64,000 nucleotides of DNA. It comes from Pycnopodia helianthoides (Eukaryota > Echinodermata > Asteroidea > Forcipulatida > Asteriidae). The notes under the pieces were generated by a model, which saw only the letters and a list, made by a program, of their open reading frames with translations, had not been told where the DNA came from and made no database searches. This document shows positions 24,483-36,127 of the stretch, one piece after another. Every line of letters starts with the position of its first letter. Within the stretch, counting starts at the first letter, position 1. The position numbers were made by a program, and so were the translations under genes. The DNA is taken from contig CM063255.1 of NCBI GenBank assembly GCA_032158295.1, positions 9,514,094 through 9,578,093 of the forward strand, written 5' to 3'.

Positions 24483-27400
24483 TTACAAGAAAAAAGGATC
24501 GAAATCATCAATACATGGCTCAGTGAAACTGAGTTCAGTCCCAGTTGAAGGGGTACTAAATAAAACAAACCAGCTAAGCTGAGGTGGAGATGTGACGTCA
24601 TAGGTCAGGGTCGAATCTGTTACCCCTTGGACTGCCACCTCGAAGCGACCGTTACTGTATGTGATCATGACTGGTACTCCGATGTAGTTTACGCCACTCT
24701 TATACTGAACCCTTGTCGATTGAGAGGAGGATATCTGCTTGTTGATGAAAGCAGAATCAGTGTCCAGCCCTGCAGCCAAGTAATTAAGAGTAGTCTTAGT
24801 ATCATGAACAATGTTATCATTCATCAATTTTGTTCAACGCATATCAAAAGACAATTTTGAAAGAGCGTGAATTTATCCTTGTAGGCCTTTCAAGGCTGCC
24901 GCATTGCCCCAATCTGGTTTAGTACCATTTAAAGATTAATTAGTTAACGATTAAATACCGAAAACTGAAAAAAATGTGTCACACACAGCTATGTGTTACC
25001 CTCTGTGAACATTCCTTTGTTATGAATACTTAAAGGGAGGGTATACGTTTGGTAATTGGTCCAACAATTAATGACCATCAAATCTTACTTGGTAAGAAGC
25101 AATGCAGTTGTTGATGATGAATAACATTTTGAAAAACGATTCTCCTCTAGGGAATATGGTTTAAGAGGGATTAAGGAAGGAGATCACATTACATGTTTAA
25201 ATGAACAATATAAACACGGCTAGAAGTGTTTAAGGTTGCGCAGGCGCTAATTTACGCGAAACGCAAACATTACAAACTGGCTCAATCTAAAATATGTTAG
25301 CACGCGCGCGTATACGCACAATCGGTGAGCGTGGCGTGCATAGTTACTTCCTAGCAAAACGGGGCCCGAGGACGTGACAGGAACTTAAAACTAACAAATA
25401 AGTTGTGAGATTTTCCAACAATATTACGCTCAAAAAAGGGGGGGGGGGGCATATACGAATGGGAATAAAAGAGTAATGACTCCGTCTTTATCGGCCGTTT
25501 AAACCGTGCAGGGTCGGTCATTTATCGCATGGCCAAGACCCGCCGGTTTTAAACGGCCAATTTATAAGACCTCGTCGCCACTTTTTTATTCCCTTTTTAA
25601 AGCAACAAATTACATAAGTTATTTGGATATTGTAAATCCATATATTTGTTATATTCAATTCAATATCACAATTATTTTTATCCTGAACAGTGCTCATGGA
25701 AGGCCTGCGTAATGCTCATCAAACGCACACACTCAAACACACCACAAGGCTGTACGCACACACACACACACATACAAAGACAAACCAAATCGATTATTTT
25801 TGCCTTCTCAAAAAAAAAAAAAAAAATAATAATAACTTCAAACGGTGCTGCAATTCAAAGCAAGATAATCAAATAATAATTTCCTTTAATTATTAATAAA
25901 CTAACAGACTAGCAGCATAGACGGCTTAACTTTTTGTTGTTCAAAAGATTATACGCCCAATAGTGTCTACATATACCTAAAGGAAATTATTTCAACCTGC
26001 TTGTTAAGAATAACAATAAATAAAGTTATGTGTGAAAAATTTTCAACTCATGTATGCTAGATGATCGACAACGGTTCAGTTTAATCTCACTATCCCTAAT
26101 TGTGGGTTATTTTACTTCTGTCAGTATCAGATGACAGTTTTTGTTTAAACTGTTTTTGATTGATTTGGTTGACCTTTGAGAATGTCAACTGTATTTATAC
26201 TTACCAATGGAATACAACTGTTCACCTAGAGGGGGAGCAGTAAGGAAAAATTTCACCTCTACACCATCACTCATGTTGACTGTGAACTCTAGTCGCATTG
26301 GTGACGTCATCGGCAGCTGAGACCACATTGTCATAAAGCGATGCGTATTTGTAGCACAAAGTGAAGTTCCCTCCAATGTTGTTACTAAAAAGTAGGAAAG
26401 TTAAATGCTTGATAATAGACAAACGGCAACAAAGTAAAAATACATCGTTGTGTGGAAAGTTCGGAATACTGTTTTCCCATTATTTCAGTTCTATTTGATT
26501 ATATCCAACCAACCAGTGAAATGTCATCAAGTCGGTCTTACTGTAGAGTAGACACCGTGTACGTCCACATCGCATTTACATCGGATGTTTGGAGCGTCTT
26601 GAATACTATTGTTGTGATTCATTCCAGCAATATAGAATATTTCTCTGGAGAAAATTGGTGTTTGTGAGAAACTATAACCAGTGAACTTTTGATTTGCATA
26701 TAGGCCCTATAATTACTTTTTGGGGACAACTACTAATCCTGTACTTTGCCTTTGAGGAAGTTGAAGTAAAACATTACTTGGTTTAAACGTTCGGGTAAAA
26801 GTTCCGTGTCATAATTGACATGGAGAAGTGTCCGTCCAGATGGGCCAAACTCATTTCCGGGTCAGCATGACCCGTTTTGGGGTCAGCATGTTTGTAACAA
26901 TAGCTGGTCCTGTCGACGCGGAAAAGAGTAGGTCCAATAATGAGTCCTTCCAGAAGAAAATTCTTACATTGCATATACAAAGCCATTCTGAGATATTATG
27001 GACACATTATAATTGCACTTTTTTGGATTGGGTAAAGTCTGTCTGTATACAGTACACCCAAACCAAACGGTGTACTGATATAGTGTTTACCATATTTCAA
27101 AAAGGCCAATAGAACGTAATCAAGAAAAAAGAAGAAGAAAAAAATCAAGAATAGGCCTATATGCATTTTTTATGTACTGAGTTCTGACATAATAACCAAC
27201 AGGTAAGCGTTGCAATTTGTGTTCATTCGTAAACACTAAGCAATAATTAAAGGCACCTTTATTGTAAGTCTCATTAATGCAGGAAACTGTACTTTCTTCT
27301 TAATCTTAGCACCTCAGGACACGCTCAATTCGAGTCATTGGACAATGAATAAATTTCAAAAAAGAGAAAAAGAAATAGTTCAGTAAACAGATTAAAGCAA

Positions 27401-29062
27401 CCTTTAACCGCGAATGTATGTTGGATGTATTTTACAGTTTTTTTTGCGTCATCAGTACAGTCAACCGCCGAAAACAAGATGTCTTTCCGTTTTAGCTAAT
27501 AAATTGTAGGATTCTTTATTTATTTTTAATAAATAAAAATTAAACAAGGTTCTCACCATGCTGATCTTCTCTGCAGTCGTGTGACTGTATAATTTGTCCC
27601 TCTTTGTTGACAGACACACGATTGTCTTCACCAATCTTCACTTCGTGCGGTTTTATTTGAGGCTTCATGTTCACTCCACCCAGACGAAACTCGGTGCATT
27701 CACACGGTCTCTGCTCGGCTAGTGACCAGCCGTATCGTTTACCAGTAGCTCCTATTGGTTCCTGACCCACGTAACAGACACATCCATAAGCTGCAATCAA
27801 CCAAATAAATAAATAAATAAAATAAGGCGAGTCTAATTTTACAGACTCAACCAAAAAGAAAGGCGAGTTTTTTGTGTGCATATCAACATTATTAAAATTT
27901 GGAAAAAAAAAAAAATAAGCAAATAAGGTTTCAATCGCAATGGTTTTTGTTTGGGTTGGCAATGCTTCCTAATAATCAACAGCAACAAACATACCTTCAA
28001 TACTCTTGTTAAAGAGGCAAAGTACTTGTACAAAGCCAAAACCGCAAAATATCCCGAGTAAAAAGAGAGATATAGCATATTTTCTCAAAATCTACGAAAC
28101 AGTGCATGCAGTGATTTGTTTATCTCATTTTAGTCAAACGGCTGAACAAAATAGAGCAAAGCCCAAACCTTTCCAGCCATTAAAAATGTACCATATTGAA
28201 ACATATGGTAACAAATTGTGCTATGTGTGACATTCCCACTTGGACATTGCGCGTGAAAAAAGTGCATAACTGTAATTTTTAGAAGCACATAATGTTTACA
28301 AAAATTAATAAACAATTATATTTAATGTCACACTAGAAAAAAGCAAAATGCGACAACCTATGTTTTCCCCCCGAAAAGTCAATGTTGATAAATACATCTC
28401 AGAATAATAATCTTATCGATTGTACCCAACAGTGTAATTCGTGTAAAACCAATACAAAATATGCTTTAGTCCGAAGCAATGTTACATCTGCGCGTGAGAA
28501 ACACCATAACTTGAGTCTGGTGTTTTTAACTGCTCGGCCACGACATGCAACAAAGTGAAAGGGGGATGGGCTAAGAATCTCCGGGGTGGGACACATAGTC
28601 TCCTGATACACCAGAAAGTTAGTAGTAGGATGCATTTCGCTTTACGTTAAGCGGCAGGTTATGAAGCTGATTATCTGCTTGTTACACGTCTGTTTGCACC
28701 TTTACATGCTCTTAAATAGAATAATAGGGGTATGGTTGAAACGATCAGGGTTTTTTCCTGAGCATGAGGTCGAATGAAGCAAATGAAGAAATGATCGCGG
28801 TACTGTCCGTCTACGCATATTCGCTGTACCAATTTTGTTCGGGTGCTGTTACAGCAATGGTTCGACGAAGCTGGACTCCAATCTTTGTACGAATAGTAAC
28901 ATCTTTCATGTCAAGACTACTAATGGGTGTGCAACAAAATACTCTACTATGGTATTCTGTTATGATTACCATTTATGTCCCTTTTTCCTGCTAAATCTTA
29001 CCTTTCAGAGTGAACGTAGCACAAATAACTAATATCGTAACAGTTGCTTCAAATAATGCCAT
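24483..29062 (-). CDS. Copy B: secreted Cys-motif plus FAMeT-like-domain protein, 4 exons, about 253 aa
   Basis: Minus-strand exons: 29062-29002 (MALFEATVTILVICATFTLK, a hydrophobic signal peptide), 27790-27557, 26384-26205 and 24769-24483. All junctions are AG/GT and phase 1, total 762 nt, open throughout. Exon 2 is about 90% identical to that of copy A by eye (YGCVCYVGQEP, RPCECTEFRLGGVNM). Exon 3 reads 'LEGTSLCATNTHRF' to 'QLPMTSPMRLEFTVNMSDG'. Exon 4 reads 'YIGVPVMITYSNGRFEVAV' to 'YDVTSPPQLSWFV'. Exons 3-4 resemble a FAMeT-like extracellular domain. Exon 4 is clearly more diverged from copy A than exon 2. A TATAAG lies on the minus strand near 29164-29170, about 105 nt upstream of the ATG. 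Role unknown; secretion is inferred. Confidence 0.65.
25030..25160. mobile_element. One end of a TTAA MITE (partial)
   Basis: 'ttaaagggagggtatacgtt' followed by 'tggtaattggtcc' matches the left end of the complete element at 40903-41236. No matching right end is seen downstream, so the element is truncated. It lies in intron 3 of copy B. Confidence 0.5.
25430..25450. repeat. Poly-G tract
   Basis: A run of consecutive G (about 13) after an A run within intron 3 of copy B; an assembly-error-prone homopolymer. Confidence 0.9.
25736..25826. repeat. CA microsatellite and poly-A tract
   Basis: 'acacacacacacacacata' (about 25754-25772) followed by a 16-nt A run (about 25810). These produce spurious open frames with His/Thr runs on the plus strand. 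Confidence 0.9.
26780..26895. repeat. Intron 2 repeat with everted GGGTCA/TGACCC words
   Basis: 'ttccgggtcagcatgaccc' and 'ttttggggtcagcatg' lie near 26857-26890. Related words occur at 4970-5470, 6065-6145, 33075-33110, 40205-40235, 45825-45880 and 49840-49875, always inside array introns or flanks. Function unknown; likely a dispersed repeat of the array. Confidence 0.45.
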
Positions 29063-30612
29063 CGTTGTGAACATTACAAGTATCAATTGGGCACTTTGGA
29101 GCGCTGTGAATTCACCTCAGCATAGATGCATTCTCTGACTTCAACAATTATATGTGGCTGTCCTTATAAGCTGCTCCGGTAACCATTTCAACAACAGATC
29201 ACTATAGAAGCTTTGTTCGGTGAATTGGCAAGTTCTTTATCCAGTGCACAGATACACAATGCAGTGGTTTTAAATTTCCTGTCTCCAATCCACCAAAATT
29301 GTCACTCTGTTTTTCTTATACTGCCAGCTCCGTCGATAATTTACAATGGTTGATAGGCCTGTACCTTTTGTTGAAAAAAAAACCAAAAACAGTACAGATG
29401 GATTATAGTTGATCCATTCTCTATGTTCGTAGGCCTACTGTATAGACCGTACTATCAAGATAAGCCAATTGTAGGATCCATTTGGTTACAACGTACATTG
29501 TTTGTGTGAGGAAACACCTTCGTGATCTGGTCCTAACAACCCAAAACGCTGAAGATTTAGTCTTTAGTAGTATTCCCAAACCTTTTGGTTTTTCTACAAT
29601 AGGCCTATGTTAATTTTTCCAAGTGTTAGTTTTTTCTGCCGTTAAATTTTCTGGGCTGAACATATGATTTGATTGAAGATTTTATTTCAAGAATTTGTTA
29701 CGAGTTAAGACAGCTTAAAATGAAAAAAAAAACAATCTTGACTTCAAAAAATACGTAAAGAGGTTAGTTAGATTTTCATTTTCATGCTTGCCCCCCCCCC
29801 AAGAAAAAATAATAATAATAAATAAAATAAACAAATAAAAATAGTGGATTACGTTGACAGATAAAGCACTAGGAAAAAACCCAAGGTGTCCAATATTTTT
29901 CAAGGTAGCATTGTTTAATCAATACTTTGTTTGTTACTATCGAGCAAATATATTTCACTTATTTTCATATTTCTTGCACGGTCAGAGTTGTGAAATTACC
30001 TTGACTGTCTTCGTTCAGAGCGATCTGCCAAGGAAGTAACAATTGTTTGACATAGTTCTTTGATCAGATGCTTCTTGGTCAAACACCCCCTGTGTGAATG
30101 ATTTTATTTAGCCTCAAACTAACATTTGATTGTAGTGGCGGCAACAACAAGTAAGAGAGTAAAGAGTTGCTAGAAAAAAGCCTTGTCTGAGTCTGTCAGT
30201 ATTTGCTGCTGTAAACAGGAATAACCACAACGTCATCACACCACAACCACAAGTCAGCACTACCAACAAATCTCCGTACGTAATGTTGCGTGTTTGTCAA
30301 ACCTACAAACAAAAACCGAAAAACCGACGATTCAATTTTGACCAATCAGCGACTGACAAGACAACCGGCCGGGCTATTTTTCAAGATGGTTGCAAACTTC
30401 TTTTTTTCTGTGTGTTTTGTTCGGTGTGCTAAAGCCTTAAAATACGATCATGTTTATTTAAAAAGAAAGATTTTCGTCAGAGATCGTTAAAATTTAAAAG
30501 GAGGAAGCGGCCCTTTTAAAGGAAGCGGGTGGGGACGCTAACTGTTATTTTATTTTTGGGGGCCTTTGTGTTACGTGTAGAATTAAAGTTGTTTTGTGCC
30601 TACCAAAGTATG
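29063..30612. other. Upstream region of copy B, no gene seen
   Basis: AT-rich with a poly-C run (about 29791-29800) and short A/T tracts. No recognisable protein or RNA gene. The 150 nt next to 29062 probably hold the copy B promoter. Short open frames at 29854-30039 and 30290-30490 have no domain and no paralogue. Confidence 0.4.
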
Positions 30613-30614
30613 AA

Positions 30615-31869
30615 AAACACTATAAGAACTAAAAGGGTATTATTGGAAATCCCTCATTTTGATTTTTTTTAAAGATAAAACCGCATAAGCACATGTAAAA
30701 TACATTTTTTTATTGAAAACTCTGAGATATTTGAGATAAAGTAAACAATAAATTCTTTTTTCACGTGGAAAAAAATATTATGGTTCCAGAAACTTTTATT
30801 TTTAATAGAAAAACTCAATTTCCGTTCTTTCAGCGTAAAATACAGTTCTAATTTTAGTTCATTATATTTGATTATTTCAAAATGGATATCACTTCATACG
30901 GATTTTATCCACGAAATAACGATAAGAAACATTTGTAAGGATAATTCCTCACCGAATGCTTACTTTACCTAAAAAATACATAGTTAGTGCATGCTTGGTA
31001 CTTGCTAACATATAAAACAATATTAATAACAGTACAAAAATACATTTTGTAAAGTTCTTACTCACAACAAGTTTATTTCACAGAGAAAACTAAAGTTTCC
31101 TAGACTTGGCATTTACAAACAGTAAAATAACAATATTTACGCTAAAAAACATACTTTTGATTACAACTTGAGCAAATAATAATTTTTAATAAGAATGTAT
31201 GTTTTATTTGTATATGCACCTGGCGTAATCTATACAAACAACACAATATGCGGTATTGGACCAATTGGCGTAGGCCTATCCAACACAGGCCATAGAACAA
31301 GCAAAATTTAACATGAAATCAATAGTTCAGTTGATAAAAATTATTACCTTTGCGTTATTTACATGGGGGTGGGTGATTGGTATGCCAATTGGCGTACCAT
31401 TCCCAAGACATATTTCAAAATGGAGTTATTTATCAACCATTGCTTGAATTTTGTATGATTCTGGTATTTATCTTGTACAAATACTTTTTTTCTTATTAAA
31501 CGTTAAAACATTCTTAATTAAAATTAAGTCTAATAAAAATCACAGTTGTTATGGGTAAAATGTTTACTATTCTTTGAGTGGTACAAATACTCTTGCATTT
31601 CGAACTTTGTGTGGTAAAAAACGTGTTTTTGGCAATTAAAAAAAAAACACATTTTTTTCATGTAAATTTTGTGTTGTTCATTTTGTTCGGGTTGGATTTA
31701 GATTATGTTAAAAAAAAACGCAAACTCGAGTTAGTGCAGCAGTTTATATGAAATTTTAGATTTTTTCCGAAAAAAAAAAAACATTTAATAAAATTAAAAC
31801 AATATTTTTTCCAGGTTAAAATGTTTTAATCTGAACTTCTTATAATACCCTTTTAGTTATTATAGTGTT
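30615..31869. mobile_element. Non-autonomous TIR DNA transposon, about 1.25 kb
   Basis: Terminal inverted repeats: left 'aacactataagaactaaaag' then 'ggtatta', right 'taatacccttttagttatta' then 'tagtgtt' (about 27 bp, one or two mismatches). The interior is AT-rich with many T/A runs and no long open frame. The element interrupts a duplicated region: copy A near 9530-9545 has the uninterrupted words 'accaaagtatgacccacctg', here split into 'accaaagtatga' (left) and 'tgaacctacctg' (right). This suggests a 3-bp TGA target duplication. Confidence 0.75.
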
Positions 31870-33240
31870 GAACCTACCTGGGGAGGCTACAGGTTGAAAG
31901 GAGAGGGACTGAAATGAGATTGGTGGTATTGGGCAAGTCTCGCAGCAGTTGTACAAATGGATACTTACAAATCTTGGGTTGCTTCCTACAGTTGATTTTG
32001 TTCCCCCTTTTTTCTCTCAGCGGTCATTGAAAATTTTACATTTTCTTTTGTATGATGTAATAATATTGTGATGTCTATCGATCGAGTTGTTGCGGAATAT
32101 TGACAGCCACATTTTTACGCGCATTTAAATAGCGAACATTTCAAACAACCTTAACATTACTTACCTTTCAGAGCAGCTTTGCCAAAAAGCACCAACAGTG
32201 TAAGAGCTTTTTTTTATCCGGTGCCAATAGCACGAAAAGTGTATATCAGATTAACATTGAACACTGTGAGTTAACTTTATACCCACTTGTCACTACCATA
32301 GCAGAATGTCTCGGTCACCACTGAAGACCACGGACTTCAGATATATGAATAACTGAGTAGTTCCACTATGTATAAGCCTAGTTTTAGATAGACAGTTTCT
32401 GAATTTATAATATTACGATCGATAACCACGCCAAGTACAGACAAATAAACCTTGGTGCCGTGCGGCTAGATGATGATGATGATTTTTTTTGGCAAAATGG
32501 TTCGTTACGGAATGTCGAAGGAAACCATGGAAACCTTTCCAGCCACTTTTGGAGGGAGAGCCATGTCTTTATTGAACCACGTATTATAGCTTTCTTGGCA
32601 ACAGCGTCAATGTTTACCTAAATATTCAACAATTTTTTTGATTGAGAAAAGATTGTCTTTCAGAAGCATGTATTGATCTTTTTGATGCAATAACTCAGAA
32701 AGCAGAAACGGTGGGTGCAGAATCTAATCTAAATGCTAAGGTAGCTTTCCACACAGTCAAGAGTGGTATAGTCTCGGAAGGAATTACAGGAACGGAAAGA
32801 TTGGCTGGCATTTGGCAGCAAGCAGATATTTTTGGAATGCCCTCAACATTCGGTTCCAACCGATTCGGGGGAGAATTTAGTGTTACTTAACACTTTTTAT
32901 TGTAATTTCTTTTCAACAAAAATACCAACGACCAGCAATAATGCAATCATGTAACTGGGGCAAAATCTGCAGAGCACAAATGAGCAGGATAGTATTTACA
33001 TGGTGCTTGAGTGACATGATATTTTGGTTGGTAACCAAACTGCTGGATCAGAAATTACCTGTGAATTCCTGGTCCCATCGACCCGTAGTCATGACCCGGA
33101 ATTTGTGTCAAAATGTCGCAGATTCCAGATTAAAATCCCCGCATTTTTTCACCAGTTTCTGAAAATATTTGATTTTTGTTAGTATTTATTAGCAGAAAAT
33201 GTGTCAAAATGAAGACATTGACTACATATAACTGAGTAGT
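31870..33240 (-). pseudogene. Remnant of an array unit: intron 1 end, broken signal exon and 5' flank
   Basis: 31870-32160 parallels 9535-9710. A signal-exon equivalent follows at about 32227-32167: 'ggcaccggat', a T-run that shifts the frame, then 'tttggcaaagctgctctgaaa' and the donor 'ggtaag'. The ATG of copy A is changed to TTG here, so the leader is dead. Its 5' flank (32280-33240) parallels 48880-49900, e.g. 'cagaagcatgtatt' and 'agcagaaacggtgggtgcag'. The open frame 32642-32890 lies in this flank and is not maintained in the 49-kb copy. Confidence 0.6.
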
Positions 33241-33363
33241 GACACTATAATCTAGTTTGAAATACAGACCAATCTATACGCTAGCAGCAAAAGGTTTTGT
33301 ACGCAAAGATTAGACAAAACCGTTGTATGTTTAATTTGTTATGTGAATTAGGTTTCTCAAAGC

Positions 33364-33605
33364 CCTATATGCAGGCTTTTATGGTACAAGCAGTCGACTG
33401 TCTAGAATGAAGCTAAGCAGATGGACTACTATTTGATGGTTCTGCTTACTCAGTGAAATAAAATGACTTAAGCACGGAATTCCCTGCTTCCATTCGAACC
33501 CACGACCTTTGCCATTCCGTGGCAGATGTCTCTGGAATGGAATGCTCAGGAATGGCAAAGGTCATGGGTTCGAATCCAACCCGAGTAGCATGCCTGTGGA
33601 AATTT
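33364..33605 (+). repeat. Dispersed repeat with tRNA-B-box palindrome, copy 2
   Basis: About 90% identical by eye to 18478-18722, including 'gtacaagcagtcgactgtct', the inverted pair 'ttcgaacccacgacctttgc'/'gcaaaggtcatgggttcgaa' and the B box GGTTCGAATCC. It ends at 'gagtagcatgcctg'. Confidence 0.75.
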
Positions 33606-33659
33606 TTTTCACAGAACTTGGAAGGTGCTGAGTATTTAGTGTTTTATGTACATCGGTTT

Positions 33660-34029
33660 TAGGGTAAAAACCAAATAATTATTTTATGGCCCTACGGAAC
33701 CAAAACACAAGAATGAAACACCTTTGTTTTGCACCATTACTCTTCTGGGTTTAGGAGTCCTGTTTATTTATTTGTTTATATTTTTATTTATATTAATTAT
33801 TTTACCATTGTAACATTAATTCTTAAACTGAAAACTTCCAAATGTTTTGTCCATAATGTTAGCAACCAGTAAAAGCATATCATCTGAATCATTTAAATGT
33901 AAACTTTGGTGTGAGCCTTGCTCTCCAAAAAACACTATGAATATGAAATAAACCTATTCCATAACAATTACAAAAATTATAAACCTCAATTAACAATTGG
34001 CTACACTGAATTACTTATATAATTAAATC
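33660..34029. other. Intergenic, AT-rich
   Basis: No gene, RNA or repeat boundary is recognised. Confidence 0.35.
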
Positions 34030-34172
34030 TACTGTTTTTGAGGGGGGAAAACACGCCACAAGTCGCCCAGCATGGGCGGCTCCCCACAAAAACAAACGGA
34101 GGCACAAAACCAAAACCACAAACACAAACCAGGCTTAGCAACGCTCAGTAGAGTTTAAATACTCTTCGCTCC

Positions 34173-35114
34173 TTAAAGACGTATGTACTGCTTGAATGCA
34201 TCGGATTTCCATCTACCCATTTCCCGTATCTGAGCATCAGAGAAACCTAATGATGCCGCATGACATGCCGCCCCAATCCTAAAACTGTGCCCTGTGTACA
34301 GAGCCGGATCAAGCCCAATAAACATGAGTGTTGAGCGGAGAACCAAAGCAAATTCTTTCCTTGTGACTGGATTCCCACTCGGCCAGCAAAACAGATAGGC
34401 TGACTGGAAAGATTTTCTGCTGTCTAAATAATCGCGCAATGCTTTAACTGGGCAGAACTGGCTATTCTGCTTAGCAATGCCAATGCAAGCCTGCCTGCCT
34501 TGTGAATGTTTGAAACGAGAGAACAATAATTTTAGCCCACCAGTTTACCCCAACTCGTGCACACCTCTAAACCTTAAAACATTTTCAGTGTTTGCGTTAG
34601 AAACGCACATTTCGCTAACACGTAAAAATGCTGCAAAAGCTAGCAGAAACATGCTTTTGTACATGGCCCTCTGAAATGTTGAAAGTGAACAGAAGCCCAG
34701 AGCTTGAGTGATGCGATGGAGTACAGGTAGGGAAATTGGCAGTCTGAGATCAAATTGAGGCTTCAACTTCTGAACCCCAGCAATGACCTTCTGTACAATA
34801 AATGCATGCACAGGATCTGGCATACTATACAATTTATGAACAAAACTTACGGCAGACAAATATGTCAAAATAGTACTTGCTGCATATTTACACTTGTATA
34901 AATGCGTTACAAACAAGGCAATTACAATAGGAGGAAGCGGGAGTGTTTTGTTAAACCCAAATTGCCCCAAGAAATTAATCAGGACATTCAAAGCTCTTTC
35001 ATAAGTCTTCCAAGAAGATGGAGCCATTGACGTAGACAGAAGTATCAAGAGCTGGGGAAGTAATTCTGCGGTAGAAGATCGGCTGACAGCGTTATTGGAT
35101 TGCCCTCCGCCCAT
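34173..35114 (-). pseudogene. DIRS tyrosine recombinase, frameshifted
   Basis: Two frames: 35114-34545 (about 189 aa) and 34526-34173 (117 aa), joined across a frameshift near 34540. The N-terminal SAM-like core-binding part includes 'APSSWKTYERALNVLINFL' and 'YLSAVSFVH'. The first catalytic Arg lies in 'FAAFLRVSEM'. The second frame holds 'FKHSQGRQ', 'GHSFRIGAACHAA' (the HxxR box), 'MGRWKSDAF' and the nucleophile Tyr in KQYIRL near the C-terminus. The R..HxxR..Y set is complete apart from the frameshift. The enzyme would insert circular cDNA of the element. The start overlaps the RNase H frame by 70 nt, as is common in DIRS elements. Confidence 0.85.
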
Positions 35115-35683
35115 GGAGCTAGCCTTTTGAAAGTGTCTACCTGCAGGCGAGATAATTTATCGGCTAGAATATTTTGTTGGCCTGGGAAATGTACAGCTCT
35201 AAACTGAATATTATGAAGCATACAATGAACAACAAACTGACGTACCAGCGCCATAACTTTGACTTCCTTAGAAGTGGTTGAATTGATAATATGCACCAGG
35301 GCCAGGTTGTCCGTATGCAAAACGATACGTTGGTTCGCTAGGTTCACAGCCCAGACACGTACGGCTGTGACAATGGGGAAAAACTCCTTGAGGGTTATGT
35401 TTTCATCGGCCCAGCTTACCGGCCAAACCCCATAAAACCACTGTTTTACAAAAACTGCCCCATAGCCAACCAAGCCCGCTGCATCAGTGTACAAATGAAG
35501 GGCATTTGCTGCAACCCACCGGTCACTGAGAAAGAATGCCTTCCCATTAAAATGCTGCAGAAATAGGCGCCAAGCACTTAAATCAGCTTGGGCTTGACCA
35601 TTAATACGAATGTGGTGGTGCGATTTTGTCGCACCAATCGTTAAGTTGATCAGCCTCCGTAGGAAAGCACGACCAGTGAACAA
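35045..35683 (-). pseudogene. DIRS RNase H region (C-terminal part of polyprotein)
   Basis: Open frame of 212 aa. It starts within 'FTGRAFLRRLINLT', the segment that follows the RT thumb in DIRS elements. RNase H acidic residues are visible in 'LYTDAAGLVGYG', 'ITLKEFFPI', 'VLHTDNLALVHIIN' and 'NILADKLSR' (D, E, D, D order). The upstream reverse transcriptase is absent, so this is the 3' remainder of a longer frame and the listed Met is probably not a true start. Confidence 0.85.
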
Positions 35684-35695
35684 AAAAACATCAGC

Positions 35696-36127
35696 CTCTG
35701 AACAGCTCTTCAGATGAGGTTTTATCTGTGGTTAAACACTGATTAAGGCCTATATTTCATCGAGCTGCTTATTAGTGCTTAACAGTTTTCTACTCAGCAA
35801 AAGTAAGTAGGAAACCAGTCACATTAATGACACATGACATGGTATTTTGGCAGGTAACCATCTTCTGTACTTTTGGTAAGCACAATTGTCTTGTGCTTAT
35901 TTACTTTTTGTGCTGAAGCACTCACTCACTCTACACTCTACTGCATAGAGTAGACATCTGGGGTTTATCAAGCTGATCTCCATGTCCGCAGTTAGTTGCT
36001 TGATTCCAGAGCCTGTCAACCTTGTTGGGTGGACCCAGTTGCTCGACCCAAGGTGTCCTTGGGTTGCCTCTAGGTCTGGACCATCAATATGCCGGGAGGG
36101 TTTTGCATCTGCAGCTTAATTGCAATG
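35696..36127. other. Intergenic, no gene seen
   Basis: Contains a GC-richer stretch (35940-36115: 'gggtttatcaagctgatctc', 'ggttgcctctaggtctgga') that looks like an old repeat, but no second copy is found in the window. Confidence 0.3.

Larger units (their letters stand above)
34030..35695 (-). mobile_element. DIRS-type tyrosine-recombinase retroelement fragment
   Basis: On the minus strand an RNase H region is followed by an overlapping tyrosine-recombinase frame, the gene order of DIRS-like retrotransposons. The reverse transcriptase that should precede the RNase H is missing (upstream of 35695 the similarity stops), so the element is 5'-truncated. Beyond the recombinase, 34050-34100 holds a GC-rich stretch with the palindrome 'gcccagcatgggc', possibly part of the terminal repeats. 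Gypsy-type integrase is not seen. Confidence 0.85.

Noticed and set aside
32642..32890. 82-aa plus-strand open frame as a gene
   Set aside because: The paralogous region at 49410-49690 is interrupted by an insertion and frame changes; no domain is seen and it lies in the array 5' flank.
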